In this document: in pieces, positions 52,293-62,902 of the stretch
Layout: the number at the start of each line of letters is the position of its first letter
Numbering within the stretch: the first letter of the stretch is position 1
From: Xanthobacter dioxanivorans
GTDB taxonomy: Bacteria; Pseudomonadota; Alphaproteobacteria; Rhizobiales; Xanthobacteraceae
Direction of reading: 5' to 3'
NCBI RefSeq assembly: GCF_016807805.1
Contig: NZ_CP063362.1
Coordinates: 3,886,501 to 3,950,500, forward strand
Length of the DNA stretch: 64,000 nt
Notes under the pieces: model-generated
Database searches by the model: none
What the model saw: the letters and a program-made list of their open reading frames with translations, nothing else
Told to the model about the DNA's origin: nothing
Position numbers and translations under genes: made by a program

Positions 52293-53609
52293 TCAGCCGG
52301 CGCTGTTTTCACGCCCGACGCTTGAATATGAGAAGCCGATGGCGGCCATTTCGTCGGGCCGGTAGATGTTGCGGAGGTCGACCACGACGGGCCTTGCCAT
52401 GAGGGCGTGGATGCGCCGGAGGTCGAGGGCGCGGAAGGCGTCCCACTCGGTGACGATGACCAGGGCGTCAGCGCCGTCAGCGGCCTGGTAGGGGCTGTCC
52501 ACGTAGTCGACGTTGTCGAGCACCAGCCGGGCCTGCTCCACCCCCTCCGGATCGTGGGCCCGGATGCGGGCGCCGGCATCCTGCAGGGCGGTGATGATGG
52601 CGATGGAGGGGGCATCGCGCATGTCATCGGTGTTGGGCTTGAAGGTGAGGCCGAGCACGCCCACCGTGCGTCCGCGCACCGATCCGCCGAGCGCGGCGAT
52701 GACCTTGCGGGCCATGGCGCGCTTGCGCTGGTCGTTCACCGCCACCACCGTCTCGACGATGCGGATGGGGGCGCCGTGGTCCTGGGCGGTCTTGATGAGG
52801 GCGAGGGTGTCCTTGGGGAAGCAGGATCCGCCGTAGCCGGGCCCGGCATGCAGGAACTTGGAGCCGATGCGGTTGTCGAGGCCGATGCCGCGGGCGACGT
52901 CCTGCACGTTGCCGCCCACCTGCTCGCAGAGGTCGGCGATCTCGTTGATGAAGGTGATCTTGGTGGCGAGGAAGGCGTTGGCCGCATACTTGGTGAGCTC
53001 GGCGGTGCGCCGGGTGGTGAACAGCAGCGGGGCCTGGTTGAGGTAGAGCGGCCGGTAGAGCTCGGTCATGACCTGGCGGGCGCGCTCGTCCTCGGAGCCG
53101 ACCAGGATGCGGTCGGGCCGCTTGAAGTCGGCGATCGCGGCGCCCTCGCGCAGGAATTCCGGGTTCGAGACGACGGCGAATTCGGCGTCGGGCCGGGTCT
53201 CGCGGATGATGCGCTCGACCTCGTCGCCGGTTCCCACCGGGACGGTGGACTTGGTGACGACGACGGTATAGCGGCCGATGGCGCCGGCGATGTCGCGGGC
53301 GGCCTGGTAGACGTAGGAGAGGTCGGCATGCCCGTCGCCGCGCCGGGAGGGGGTGCCGACGGCGATGAAGACGGCATCGGCCTCGGCGACCGCCTCGGCG
53401 AGGGAGGTGGTGAAGAAGAGGCGCTCGGCCTTGACGTTGTTGGCGACGATCTCGGCGAGACCGGGCTCGAAGATGGGGATCTGCCCGGCCTTCAGCGCCT
53501 CGATCTTGGCCGCAACGGTATCCACGCACGTGACAATGTGCCCGAAGTCCGCAAAGCAAGCCCCCGACACAAGACCAACATAACCCGCACCGATCATCGC
53601 AACGCGCAT
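52293..53609 (-). CDS. ugd: UDP-glucose 6-dehydrogenase
   Basis: Oxidises UDP-glucose to UDP-glucuronate with NAD; 438 residues. VAMIGAGYVGLVSGACFADF (NAD site), TKSTVPVGTG, the FLREGAAIADF block, and the catalytic Cys in GYGGSCFPKDTLAL are present, and LTFKPNTDDMRDAPSI near 330. Supplies the epimerase at 39108 and surface polysaccharide. First of the leftward nucleotide-sugar run, followed by rfbCBDA. Confidence 0.97.
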   Translation of the reverse strand: MRVAMIGAGYVGLVSGACFADFGHIVTCVDTVAAKIEALKAGQIPIFEPGLAEIVANNVKAERLFFTTSLAEAVAEADAVFIAVGTPSRRGDGHADLSYVYQAARDIAGAIGRYTVVVTKSTVPVGTGDEVERIIRETRPDAEFAVVSNPEFLREGAAIADFKRPDRILVGSEDERARQVMTELYRPLYLNQAPLLFTTRRTAELTKYAANAFLATKITFINEIADLCEQVGGNVQDVARGIGLDNRIGSKFLHAGPGYGGSCFPKDTLALIKTAQDHGAPIRIVETVVAVNDQRKRAMARKVIAALGGSVRGRTVGVLGLTFKPNTDDMRDAPSIAIITALQDAGARIRAHDPEGVEQARLVLDNVDYVDSPYQAADGADALVIVTEWDAFRALDLRRIHALMARPVVVDLRNIYRPDEMAAIGFSYSSVGRENSAG

Positions 53610-53846
53610 GGCAGTCCGCCAAATTCACGGCCCGTGGGGGAAGATCTGGACTGGCCGTATGGCGCCGATGCTTAGCCCGATGCCCGGTGAACCGCAATCT
53701 CGGCCGGGGGATGAAGTTGTCGCGGCCGGCGGGGCGCGCCGGCGACCTCGGCCGGGGCGCGAGACGTGCTTGTGCCGGCGAAAGTCAGGTGCCGACGCGG
53801 GCGCGCCAGAACACGCCGCGGGCGCGGCGCGGGCGCAAACCGGGCT

Positions 53847-56384
53847 TCAGGTGGCGGTGCCGGGAACGGCGGGGCGCGCGGCCAGCCATTCGGGAATGGC
53901 TTCGGGCGCCAGCGGGCGGGCGAAGTAATAGCCCTGCGCCGCGTGACAGCCGAGCGCGTGCAGGAGGCTCACCTGCGCTTCGGTCTCCACGCCCTCCGCC
54001 ACCACCGTCATGCCCAGGCTGTGGCCGATGCGGATGACCGCGGTGGAAAGGGCCCGCGCGTTCTCGTCCTGCTCGATGGAGAGCATGAAGCTGCGGTCGA
54101 GCTTCAGCTCGGCGATGGGCAGGCGGGACAGGGCGCTGAGGCTGGAATAGCCGGTGCCGAAATCATCCATGGCGATGCGCACGCCAAGCGCCTCGATGGC
54201 GCGGGCGGCGGCGAACGAGTTCGGATGCTGGTCCATCATCACCCGTTCGGTGATCTCCACCCGCAGATCCGAGGGGTGCAGGCCGTGCTCCTCCAGCGCC
54301 TGGGAGATGATGCCGACGATGTCGCCGCTGCGGAAGCTGAGCGGCGAGAGATTGACCGATACGTGTGGAACCGAAACGCCCGCCGCGCGCCAGAGCGTGA
54401 TCTGACGACAGGCCTCCCCGACGCCCCAGCGGTCGATGCTCTCGATGAGGCCGTATTCTTCCGCCAGCTCGATGAAGCGGGGCGCGGGAATCTCGCCGTG
54501 CACCGGATCGCGCCAGCGCGCCAGCGCCTCCACGCCGTGCAGCTCGCCGGTGGTGAGCGAGACCTGCGGCTGGTAGGCGAGGCGCAGCTTGCGGTTCTGG
54601 ATGGCCTCGCGCAGCGCGACCGAGAGAACCAGCCGGTCCTGCGCCCGCTGGTTCAGGTCCTCGGTGAAGAACTGGAACTTGCCCGGCCCCTTCCGCTTCG
54701 CCTCGTGCATGGCGGTGTCGGCGTGCTTCAGCAGCGATTCCGCATCCAGCCCGTGCTCGGCGAACAGGGCGATGCCGATGCTGACCGACATGGTGAGGTG
54801 GAGGTCGTGGGCGGCGATGGGAGCCGCCAGGTATTCCAGCAGGCGGCGACAGATGGGATCGGCCTCCTCGCTGCCGCATCCCTGCACCAGCACCACGAAC
54901 TCGTCGCCGCCGATGCGTCCCACGGTGTCGCCGGCGCGCAGCTGCACCTTGAGGCGGCGCGCCATCTCCACCAGGATCTGGTCGCCGGCCGAATGGCCCA
55001 GCGTGTCGTTCACGTCCTTGAAGTGGTCGACGTCGATGAACAGCACCGCCAGCGGCTGCTCCAGGCGGCGCGCGGTGGCGATGGCGACCGACAGGGCCTC
55101 GATGAGCTGCGAGCGGTTGGGCAGGCCGGTGAGCGTGTCGATGCTGGCGAGCTGCTCGATGCGGTTCTTGGCCTCGTAACGCTCCAGCGCGAGGGCGCAG
55201 AGGTCCGAGCAGGCCGAGACGATGCCTTCGAGCCAGCGGGTGTGCAGATGCTCGCAAATGTAGAAGGCGAACGTCCCCGCCACCTTGCCGCTGCGCAGCT
55301 TGATGGGGATCGACCAGCATCCCTTCACATCCGGCGGAAGGGGAAGGTCGCGGTAATCCTCCCAGAGCGGGCTGGTGGCGATATCCTCCACGAACACCGG
55401 TTCGCCGCGGAAAATGGCGGTGCCGCAGGAGCCGCACCTGGAGCTGATGGCCAGGCCGTCGATGGCGGCGCTGAAGGCCTCGGGCATGCTCGGGCTCGCG
55501 ACCACCTTCAACCGGTCGTCGTCGGTCACCGACAGCACCGAGCACCGGATGCCGGGGGCGAGGTGCTCCACCTTCAGGCACAGGAGGTCCATGATGTCGG
55601 CGAGCGGGGCGTCGGCGGCGAGGGCGGCGAGCACCTGCCGCTGAAGATCTTCCAGCAGGCGCGTGTGGGTGATGTCGGCGAGGATGGCGACGACGTTTTC
55701 GAGGGTTCCGCTCTTCTGATCGACAACGGGCGTGATGGTCGCTGTCACCACGATCTCCTTCCCTGCCTTGTCGTACAAAAGCACATCGTCGGTGAAATCA
55801 CGCCCGCTGGCGATCCCGTCGTCGATCCGCCGGCGCAGTTCGTGCTGATCGGGGCTCGCCGCCAGAATTGTCCGCAGGTCCCGGCCTTCCAGCTCCTCCG
55901 AGCTGTAGCCGAGCAGCTCGCCGAACGCGCGGTTGACGCAGCGGATGCGCAGGTCGGCATCGGTGACCACGACGCCCCGATCGGTCTTCTCCGCCAGGAG
56001 ATGCAGCGTCTTCAGCCGATCGAGCTGCTGACTCACCGTTGCGGGCTGGGCGCGTACGAAGGCCAGATCACAGTCCTTCCCGTTCAGCTTCGTGCGGACG
56101 ACGGACATCACCCGCCATGTCATCGCTCCGCCTCGCGGCTCGATGCGCACGTCATAATCCTCCCCCGCCAACAGCCCGCTTCCGGCGCCCGGCGCCGGCC
56201 CGGGATATAGGAAGGCCGGCAGTTGGCGGGCGTCTCTGCCGACCACTTCCTCGCGCGAGCGGCCCCAGATCTCCTCCGCGGCCGCATTGCAGAAGGCAAT
56301 CCGGTGATCCTCGTCCACCAGGACCATCGCGTTCGTGGCATGGCTCGTCACGGCCGAGGGAAGATTGGCGATGATCCTTCCCAT
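53847..56384 (-). CDS. PAS-PAS-GAF-GGDEF-EAL cyclic-di-GMP signalling protein
   Basis: Cytoplasmic bifunctional c-di-GMP enzyme, 845 residues. Domains in order: PAS (about 10-110; VLVDEDHRIAFCNAAAEEIW), PAS (about 135-240; VVVTDADLRIRCVNRAFGEL), GAF (about 255-405; CGSCGTAIFRGEPVFVEDIA), GGDEF (about 415-575; intact GGDEF at 492-496) and EAL (about 590-835; GVEALARW with DDFGTGYSSL). Both active-site motifs are intact, so both synthesis and breakdown are possible. ATG 56384 has GGAG eight bases before; ATG 56444 is less likely. It may control polysaccharide output from the neighbouring nucleotide-sugar genes (inference). Confidence 0.93.
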   Translation of the reverse strand: MGRIIANLPSAVTSHATNAMVLVDEDHRIAFCNAAAEEIWGRSREEVVGRDARQLPAFLYPGPAPGAGSGLLAGEDYDVRIEPRGGAMTWRVMSVVRTKLNGKDCDLAFVRAQPATVSQQLDRLKTLHLLAEKTDRGVVVTDADLRIRCVNRAFGELLGYSSEELEGRDLRTILAASPDQHELRRRIDDGIASGRDFTDDVLLYDKAGKEIVVTATITPVVDQKSGTLENVVAILADITHTRLLEDLQRQVLAALAADAPLADIMDLLCLKVEHLAPGIRCSVLSVTDDDRLKVVASPSMPEAFSAAIDGLAISSRCGSCGTAIFRGEPVFVEDIATSPLWEDYRDLPLPPDVKGCWSIPIKLRSGKVAGTFAFYICEHLHTRWLEGIVSACSDLCALALERYEAKNRIEQLASIDTLTGLPNRSQLIEALSVAIATARRLEQPLAVLFIDVDHFKDVNDTLGHSAGDQILVEMARRLKVQLRAGDTVGRIGGDEFVVLVQGCGSEEADPICRRLLEYLAAPIAAHDLHLTMSVSIGIALFAEHGLDAESLLKHADTAMHEAKRKGPGKFQFFTEDLNQRAQDRLVLSVALREAIQNRKLRLAYQPQVSLTTGELHGVEALARWRDPVHGEIPAPRFIELAEEYGLIESIDRWGVGEACRQITLWRAAGVSVPHVSVNLSPLSFRSGDIVGIISQALEEHGLHPSDLRVEITERVMMDQHPNSFAAARAIEALGVRIAMDDFGTGYSSLSALSRLPIAELKLDRSFMLSIEQDENARALSTAVIRIGHSLGMTVVAEGVETEAQVSLLHALGCHAAQGYYFARPLAPEAIPEWLAARPAVPGTAT

Positions 56385-56802
56385 GCTGAGGCTCCACGCC
56401 ACGGTGGCACAAAAGATGACCCACGACACGGGTTGCGAAGGCACGCCCCTCGCGCCACCCCGTTCAGATTTCCAACTTGCAGCCCAGATTACCGGCTAAG
56501 TGGAACATGTATAGAAGGATCGGGCAAATCAGTTAACCCTCGTGGCCGCACCCGAACTTAAAAGTCGCGCGGCGCGACGTCTTCGCCAAAGGGTTGTGAT
56601 TGCGGGTGCGGGGCGCCCGGTGCCGAAATGCCCAGCGCACCCTCGGGCGCCCCCTTGGCCATGTCCTGGCTAACGTTCCGCCGACCTCGTCGCCGCGCCC
56701 GGCGGATCCGCCCGGACGGCGGGCTGCGCCGCGGTTCTGGCCTCGGAAGTCGCAAGCGAGCGCCGCAAGGGAGGCGCGCCGCGCCGCCCGGCGGCTGGTG
56801 GG
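56385..56802. other. 418-base region between the c-di-GMP gene and PBP1A
   Basis: Both flanking genes are leftward, so this holds the PBP1A terminator and the c-di-GMP gene promoter. A short GC hairpin with an A/U tract is at 56560-56578 and an AT-richer pocket at 56470-56560. No gene seen. Confidence 0.55.
56560..56578 (-). terminator. Possible terminator downstream of PBP1A
   Basis: gtcgcgc-g-gcgcgac (56564-56578); read on the minus strand it is followed by TTTT. The loop is very small and the U-run short, so efficiency is uncertain. Confidence 0.4.
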
Positions 56803-59223
56803 TCAGTACAGTCCGCCGGTGCCGGCGCGGACGGCGCGATCGGGCTCGCCGGCGGGCGCCGCGGGGTCGCCGTTCGAATAGCCCACCACCGAATAGCCGT
56901 CCGGCGGCGCCGTGCCGGGCTTGAACGCCTCGAGGATGGTGCCGTCGCCGGGGCCGGAGCGCTGCCCGCTCCTGCGGTCGATGCGCACCAGCTTGATACC
57001 GGCGGGGACGCGGAACGGGATGGCGGGGCGGTCGGCGATGGCCACCTTCATGAAGTCGCGCACCACGGGGGCGGAAAGCAGGCCGCCGGTGGAGCCCTTG
57101 CCCATGGGCTTGGGCTTGTCGTAGCCGAGATAGACACCCACCACGATCTCCGGCGTGAAGCCGATGAACCAGGCGTCCTTCTCGTCGTTGGTGGTGCCGG
57201 TCTTGCCGGCGATGGGCTTGCCCAGCTCCTTGAGCGCGGTGCCCGTGCCGCGCTGCACCACGCCCTCCATCATGGAGGTGATCTGGTAGGCGGTCATGGG
57301 GTCGAGCACCACCGGGCGGCGGTCGATGAGGGTGGGCTCGGCCTGGCTTTCCCACTTGGTCGCCTCGCAGCCGCGGCATTCGCGCTCGTCGTGGCGGTAG
57401 ATGGTGTGGCCGTAGCGGTCCTGGATGCGGTCGATGAGGGAGGGGATGACCTTGCGTCCGCCATTGGCGATCATGGCGTAGGCGCCGGTCATGCGCATCA
57501 GCGTGGTCTCGCCGGCGCCGAGGGCGAAGGAGAGCAGCGGCGGCATGTCGTCATAGATGCCGAAGCGCTTGGCGTACTCGGCGACGATGGGCATGCCCAC
57601 GTCGTTGGCGAGGCGCACGGTCATCACGTTGCGCGACTGCTCCAGGCCGAAGCGCAGGGTCTGCGGGCCGTAGAACTTGCCGGAATAGTTCTCCGGCCGC
57701 CACGTCGCCTGGCCCTGCTGCTCCAGCTCGAACGGGGCATCCATGACGATGGTGGAGGGGGTGTAGCCGTTGTCCAAGGCGGTGGAATAGACGAACGGCT
57801 TGAACGAGGAGCCGGGCTGGCGCATGGCCTGGGTCGCCCGGTTGAACTGGCTCTCGTCGAAGGAGAAGCCGCCGGACAAGGCGAGGACGCGGCCGGTGGT
57901 GGGCTCCATCACCACCATCGCGCCTTCCACGCCGGGCGGCTGGCGCAGGCGGAACTGGCCGGCGCGGTCGGCGAGGGGCTCCACATAGACCACGTCGCCG
58001 GCACGCAGGAACTGCGGCAGCGGGCGGCGCGTCCACTTGGCGCCGTCGGCGGGGATCAGGCCCACCTCGCGATCGGTGGAGCGGGCGCCGGACTTGCCGC
58101 GGAGCGGCTGGAGGCCGATGCGGGCATTGTCCTTGTTCACGTCCAGCACCACGGCGAGGCGCCAGGGAATGTCGCCGAGCTCCTTCACCTCGCCGAGCTT
58201 GACGCCCCAGTCCTCGCCGGCGATCTCGATGTGGGTCACGGGCTTGCGCCAGCCGCGCTCCTCGTCATAGCGCACGAGGCCGTCGGTCAGGGTCTTCTTG
58301 GCCAGGGCCTGGAGCTTGGGGTCGAGCGGCGTGCGCACCGAGAGGCCGCCCGCATAGAGCTTGCCTTCGCCGTAGCGCTCGTAGATCTGCCGGCGGACCT
58401 CCTCGGCGTAATATTCGGCCGCGAAGATCTGCGCGCCGGAGGGGCGGGGGGTCACCTCGATGGCGGTCTTCTTGGCGACCTCGCCCCCCTGCGGGGTGAC
58501 GAAGCCGTTCTCCACCATGCGGTCGATGACCCAGTTGCGGCGATCGGTGGCGCGGGCGCGCTCGCGGAACGGGTTGTAGTTGGACGGCGCCTTGGGCAGG
58601 GCCGCGAGGTAGGCCGCCTCCTGCACGTTCAGCTCGTCCACCGACTTGTCGAAATAGACGAGGGCGGCGGCGGCGATGCCGTAGGCGCCCATGCCGAGAT
58701 AGATCTCGTTGAGATAGAGCTCGAGGATGCGGTCCTTGGAATAGGCGCGCTCGATGCGCAGGGCCAGCAGCGCTTCCTTGATCTTGCGGTCGAGGCTGCG
58801 CTCGTTGGTGAGCAGGAAGTTCTTCGCCACCTGCTGGGTGATGGTGGACGCCCCCTGGGTGCGGACGTTCTTGCCGTAGTTCTGGATGAACACGGACGCG
58901 GCGCGGATGATGCCCGTGGGGTCGACGCCGCCGTGCTCGTAGAAATTCTTGTCCTCGGCCGAGAGGAAGGCCTCGATGACCAGCTTGGGCACCGACTGGA
59001 TGGGGATGTAGAGGCGGCGCTCCTTGGCGTACTCGGCCACCAGCGCCCCGTCGGCCGCGTGCACGCGGGTCATCACCGGCGGCTCGTAGTTCTGCAGCTG
59101 GGAGTAGTCCGGCAGGTCCTGGGAATATTTCCAGACGAAGTAGGTCGCACCCGCGGCGCCGGCGAGCAGCACCACCGTTCCGAGCGCGAAGAGAAAGCCC
59201 AGAAACCTCAGAATCAGCCGCAT
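56803..59223 (-). CDS. mrcA: Penicillin-binding protein 1A
   Basis: Bifunctional peptidoglycan synthase, 806 residues, anchored by one N-terminal helix (about 5-30). Glycosyltransferase domain (about 55-230) has SAEDKNFYEHGGVDP with catalytic Glu90 and QGASTITQQVAKN; an OB-like insert (about 330-430) marks the 1A class; the transpeptidase has Ser472 in PGSSFKP, SRN at 530-532 and GKTGTTND. ATG 59223 is the only start giving the normal short cytoplasmic head. Single leftward gene after tyrS. Confidence 0.96.
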   Translation of the reverse strand: MRLILRFLGFLFALGTVVLLAGAAGATYFVWKYSQDLPDYSQLQNYEPPVMTRVHAADGALVAEYAKERRLYIPIQSVPKLVIEAFLSAEDKNFYEHGGVDPTGIIRAASVFIQNYGKNVRTQGASTITQQVAKNFLLTNERSLDRKIKEALLALRIERAYSKDRILELYLNEIYLGMGAYGIAAAALVYFDKSVDELNVQEAAYLAALPKAPSNYNPFRERARATDRRNWVIDRMVENGFVTPQGGEVAKKTAIEVTPRPSGAQIFAAEYYAEEVRRQIYERYGEGKLYAGGLSVRTPLDPKLQALAKKTLTDGLVRYDEERGWRKPVTHIEIAGEDWGVKLGEVKELGDIPWRLAVVLDVNKDNARIGLQPLRGKSGARSTDREVGLIPADGAKWTRRPLPQFLRAGDVVYVEPLADRAGQFRLRQPPGVEGAMVVMEPTTGRVLALSGGFSFDESQFNRATQAMRQPGSSFKPFVYSTALDNGYTPSTIVMDAPFELEQQGQATWRPENYSGKFYGPQTLRFGLEQSRNVMTVRLANDVGMPIVAEYAKRFGIYDDMPPLLSFALGAGETTLMRMTGAYAMIANGGRKVIPSLIDRIQDRYGHTIYRHDERECRGCEATKWESQAEPTLIDRRPVVLDPMTAYQITSMMEGVVQRGTGTALKELGKPIAGKTGTTNDEKDAWFIGFTPEIVVGVYLGYDKPKPMGKGSTGGLLSAPVVRDFMKVAIADRPAIPFRVPAGIKLVRIDRRSGQRSGPGDGTILEAFKPGTAPPDGYSVVGYSNGDPAAPAGEPDRAVRAGTGGLY

Positions 59224-59491
59224 CTCGCCGGTTCCCTCCTCATGCGCCCATCCCCGCGCCCGCCTGCCGCGCCCTGAAGGCACGCCATAGCGTGTCTTCG
59301 CCGGCCTGCGAAGGGCTCACATTGCGGAAGGCCGGAGCCGATGGCAACCGGCGTTCACGTGTGCGCGAGTCCGCCAGTCGATGGCCGGCGGAACGTCCCA
59401 GCCTATGAGGGGCAAACGTGGCCGCTTCGCGACGGGGCCGCAGATGGCCGAAACGCCGCCGGCGGCGCGCGACCCACCGGCGCGGCAGCGC

Positions 59492-60811
59492 TTACACCGG
59501 CTTCAGCAGCACGTGCTTCTTCCGCCCCAGCGAGAGCTTGATGACGCCCTCGGGGGTCAGGTCGCGCAGGGTCAGGAGGGCTTTCTCGTCCGTCACGGTC
59601 GCGTCGTTCACCTTGAGGCCGCCGCCCTTGATCTGGCGCCGCGCCTCGCTGGTGGAGGCGACGAGGCCGGCTTCGACGAAGGCGTTGGCGATGGGAAGGC
59701 CGGCCTCGAATCGGTCCCGCGGCAGCTCGATGGTGGGCAGGTCGACGGCCAGCGCGCCTTCGGCGAAGGTGGTGCGGGCGGTCTCCCGCGCCTTCTCCGC
59801 CGCCCCGCGGCCGTGCAGCAGCGCCGTCGCCTCGGTGGCGAGCACCTCCTTGGCGTGGTTGATCTCCTGGCCGGCCAAAGCGGCGAGGTGGGCGATCTCG
59901 TCGAGCGGCAGCTCGGTGAACAGCTTCAGGAAGCGCTCCACGTCCGCGTCGCCGGCATTGCGCCAGTACTGCCAGTACTCGTAGGGGGAGAGCAGCTCCG
60001 CATCGAGCCACACCGCGCCGCCCGCCGTCTTGCCCATCTTGGCGCCGGAGGAGGTGGTGAGCAGCGGCGTGGTCAGGGCGAACAGGTCCGCCCCGTGCAT
60101 GCGGCGGCCGAGCTCCATGCCGTTGACGATGTTGCCCCACTGGTCCGAGCCGCCCATCTGCAGGATGCAGCCGTGGCGCCGGTTCAGCTCCACGAAGTCG
60201 TAGGCCTGCAGGATCATGTAGTTGAATTCGAGGAAGGTGAGCGGCTGCTCGCGCTCCAGGCGCAGCTTCACCGAATCGAAGGTGAGCATGCGGTTGATGG
60301 TGAAATGCGGCCCCACCTCGCGCAGGAGCGGAATGTATTTCAGCTCGTCGAGCCAGGCCGCATTGTTCTCCATGATGGCGCAATTGTCCGCCGCTTGCCC
60401 CTCGTCAAGCAGGGTCGTGCGTTCCTGAAAGGCGTCAAAACCCTGCTTGGACTTCTCGAAGTCGAGGAAGCGGGCGAACACCTTGCGGATGGAGGCGATG
60501 TTGTCCGCAATCTGCTGGTCGGTCAGCATCTTGCGCGCCTCGTCCTTGCCGGACGGATCGCCGATCTTGGTGGTGCCGCCGCCCATGAGCGCGATGGGCC
60601 GGTGCCCGGTGCGCTGGAGGGTGCGCAGCATCATGATGGACAGCAAATGCCCGGCATGCAGGCTCGATGCGGTGGCGTCGAAGCCGATATAGGCGGTGAT
60701 CGGTCCTTCCGCTGCCTTGGCGTCGAGGCGCTCGAGGTCCGAGCACTGGTGGATGTAGCCGCGCTCTTCGAGCGTGCGCATGAATTCGGAGCGGAAGGCG
60801 GGAGTGGTCAT
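59492..60811 (-). CDS. tyrS: Tyrosyl-tRNA synthetase
   Basis: Charges tRNA-Tyr; 439 residues. Class I motifs are HAGH (52-55, the HIGH box) and KMGKT (258-262, the KMSKS box); the Tyr-binding [14 protein letters not shown] and the C-terminal S4 domain [20 protein letters not shown] are clear. TyrZ/TyrS long form. ATG 60811 is divergent from anmK with a 101-base gap. Confidence 0.97.
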   Translation of the reverse strand: MTTPAFRSEFMRTLEERGYIHQCSDLERLDAKAAEGPITAYIGFDATASSLHAGHLLSIMMLRTLQRTGHRPIALMGGGTTKIGDPSGKDEARKMLTDQQIADNIASIRKVFARFLDFEKSKQGFDAFQERTTLLDEGQAADNCAIMENNAAWLDELKYIPLLREVGPHFTINRMLTFDSVKLRLEREQPLTFLEFNYMILQAYDFVELNRRHGCILQMGGSDQWGNIVNGMELGRRMHGADLFALTTPLLTTSSGAKMGKTAGGAVWLDAELLSPYEYWQYWRNAGDADVERFLKLFTELPLDEIAHLAALAGQEINHAKEVLATEATALLHGRGAAEKARETARTTFAEGALAVDLPTIELPRDRFEAGLPIANAFVEAGLVASTSEARRQIKGGGLKVNDATVTDEKALLTLRDLTPEGVIKLSLGRKKHVLLKPV

Positions 60812-60912
60812 CGCAATTCTGTTCGCAAGTGTGTTGGCACGCCGGAAAGGAGCGGTGGTGTATCAGGTCCGGCGCGAGATTGCATGGGGCGAGATGGAAG
60901 CGGGGAGGCGGG

Positions 60913-62025
60913 ATGCGCGTCGTGGGGTTGATGAGCGGCACGTCCATGGACGGCATCGACGCCGCCTTGATCGAGACGGACGGGGACGAGGTGTTCTGGC
61001 TCGGCCCCGCCGTCACCCGGCCGTATGACGCGGCGACCCGCGCGCTGCTGGTGGCGGCCATGGCCGATGCGCGCGGCGTCAATGCCCGCACCGACCGGCC
61101 CGGCGTGCTGGGCGCGGCCGAGATCCGCATCACCGACCTCCACGCCGAGGCGGTGCGGGCACTGCTGGAGCCGCTGCGCCTCACGCTTTCGGACATCGAC
61201 CTCGTGGGCTTTCACGGCCAGACGGTGATCCACCGCCCCGATGCGCGCCTCACCGTCCAGATCGGCGCGGGGGAGCGGCTGGCGAAGAGCCTCGGCGTGC
61301 CGGTGATGGCGGATTTCCGCGCGGCGGACGTGGCCGCCGGAGGCGAGGGGGCGCCGCTGGTGCCGGTGTTCCACCAGGCCCTGGCGCGGCGCCTCGCGCT
61401 GCCCCGGCCGGTGGCGGTGCTGAACGTGGGCGGCGTCGCCAACGTCACCGTGCTGGACGGTGCCGTCCCGCCCATCGCCTGCGACACCGGGCCGGGCAAT
61501 GCGCTGATCGACGACTTCCTCTTCGCCCGCACCAAGGTGCCCTATGACGCGGACGGCCGCGCCGCGGCGCGGGGGACGGTGGACGAGGCCTGGGTCGGCG
61601 AGGTGCTGGCCCATCCCTTCTTCTCCCGGCCGGCCCCCAAGTCTCTCGACCGCAACGACTTCCGTGCCTTCGTGACGGGGCGTGGCGGGCTCGACGGCCT
61701 GTCGCTGGAGGATGGCGCGGCGACGCTGACGGCGCTGACGGCGGCTTCGGTGGCCACCTTCGCCGCGCATCTCGCGCGCCCGCCGGCAAGCTGGATCGTG
61801 GCCGGCGGCGGGGCGCGCAACCCGACGCTGCTGGCCATGCTCACCGCCCGGCTCGGCGCCGACGTGCGCACGGCCGATGCCGTCGGCTGGTCCGCCGACG
61901 CGCTGGAGGCGCACGCCTTCGGCTATCTGGCGGCGCGGGCGCTGAAGGGGCTGCCGCTGACCTTTCCCACCACCACCGGCGTGGCGGCGCCGATGACCGG
62001 GGGCGTGCTGTTCCGGCCAAAATGA
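60913..62025 (+). CDS. anmK: Anhydro-N-acetylmuramic acid kinase
   Basis: Recycles peptidoglycan: phosphorylates and opens 1,6-anhydro-MurNAc. 370 residues. [20 protein letters not shown] is the diagnostic start, with [24 protein letters not shown] and [13 protein letters not shown], and [17 protein letters not shown] near the end. ATG 60913 (GGAGGCGGG upstream) matches the family; the upstream frame to 60829 does not. It ends at a bidirectional hairpin. Confidence 0.96.
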   Translation: MRVVGLMSGTSMDGIDAALIETDGDEVFWLGPAVTRPYDAATRALLVAAMADARGVNARTDRPGVLGAAEIRITDLHAEAVRALLEPLRLTLSDIDLVGFHGQTVIHRPDARLTVQIGAGERLAKSLGVPVMADFRAADVAAGGEGAPLVPVFHQALARRLALPRPVAVLNVGGVANVTVLDGAVPPIACDTGPGNALIDDFLFARTKVPYDADGRAAARGTVDEAWVGEVLAHPFFSRPAPKSLDRNDFRAFVTGRGGLDGLSLEDGAATLTALTAASVATFAAHLARPPASWIVAGGGARNPTLLAMLTARLGADVRTADAVGWSADALEAHAFGYLAARALKGLPLTFPTTTGVAAPMTGGVLFRPK

Positions 62026-62027
62026 AA

Positions 62028-62052
62028 ACGGCGCGCCGCAGGGGCGCGCCGT
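62028..62052. terminator. Bidirectional terminator hairpin
   Basis: acggcgcgcc (62028-62037) and ggcgcgccgt (62043-62052) form a 10-base stem between convergent genes anmK and the hydrolase. On the minus strand it is followed by TTTTCATTTTGG, a good intrinsic terminator; on the plus strand by only a weak cttgg. Confidence 0.8.
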
Positions 62053-62074
62053 CTTGGTTGCGATGCCGATCGCC

Positions 62075-62737
62075 TCAGGCGGCGCTGGGCTTGCGGGTGC
62101 CGGGCAGGCGCTTGTCGAGGTAGGTGCCCACCACGCCCATGAGATCCTCGGTCTTGCCGTCGAAGAAGTGGTTGGCACCGGCCACCACCTGCTGCTCGAT
62201 GACGATGCCCTTCTGCGTCTTCAGCTTTTCCACCAGGGTCTGCACCGCCGAGGTGGGAACCACCGCGTCCTTGTCGCCATGGACGAACAGGCCGGACGAG
62301 GGGCAGGGGGCGAGGAAGGAGAAGTCGTAGAGGTTCGCCGGCGCGGCGATGGAGATGAAGCCCTCCACCTCCGGGCGGCGCATCAGCAGCTGCATGCCGA
62401 TCCAGGCGCCGAAGGAGAAGCCGGCGATCCAGCACGCCCGCGCGTCCGGGTTCACCGACTGCGCCCAGTCGAGCGCGGCGGCGGCGTCCGAAAGCTCGCC
62501 CTGGCCGTGGTCGAAGGACCCCTGGGAGCGCCCGACGCCGCGGAAGTTGAAGCGCAGGACGGAGAAGCCGCGGTTCGCGAACTGGTAGTAGAGATTATAC
62601 ACCACCGGATTGTTCATCGTGCCGCCGAACTGCGGGTGCGGATGAAGAATGATGGCAATGGGCGCATTGCGGGTCTTGGCGGGCTGGTAACGGCCTTCGA
62701 GCCGTCCCTTTTCGCCGGGGAAGATCACTTCTGGCAT
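62075..62737 (-). CDS. Alpha/beta hydrolase
   Basis: 220-residue alpha/beta hydrolase of the small dienelactone-hydrolase-like group common in alphaproteobacteria. The opening PEVIFPGEKGRLEGRYQP, the oxyanion block LHPHPQFGGTMNNPVVYNL, the nucleophile elbow GFSFGAW (GxSxG), the acid HGDKDAVVP and the histidine in GANHFFDGK are visible. ATG 62737 fits the family start. Divergent from the cysteine desulfurase gene. Natural substrate unknown. Confidence 0.92.
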   Translation of the reverse strand: MPEVIFPGEKGRLEGRYQPAKTRNAPIAIILHPHPQFGGTMNNPVVYNLYYQFANRGFSVLRFNFRGVGRSQGSFDHGQGELSDAAAALDWAQSVNPDARACWIAGFSFGAWIGMQLLMRRPEVEGFISIAAPANLYDFSFLAPCPSSGLFVHGDKDAVVPTSAVQTLVEKLKTQKGIVIEQQVVAGANHFFDGKTEDLMGVVGTYLDKRLPGTRKPSAA

Positions 62738-62873
62738 GGAAGTTTTGCAACCTCTGGGTAGCAATGACGCGCGGGACGGATATCGACCCGAAACAACCCG
62801 GTCGAGGACCGCGCATTTCAGAAAGTGCATCCGCGAGCATCACCGTAGCGACTTGACGACGATCGGGTAATGC

Positions 62874-62902
62874 TTGACTTACAGACAGGAACGACCTATC
62901 AG
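62874..62902 (+). promoter_or_regulatory. Candidate sigma-70 promoter
   Basis: TTGACT (62874-62879), 17-base spacer, TATCAG (62897-62902). Its -10 region touches the Irr-type palindrome, so a bound repressor would cover the start site. Confidence 0.55.
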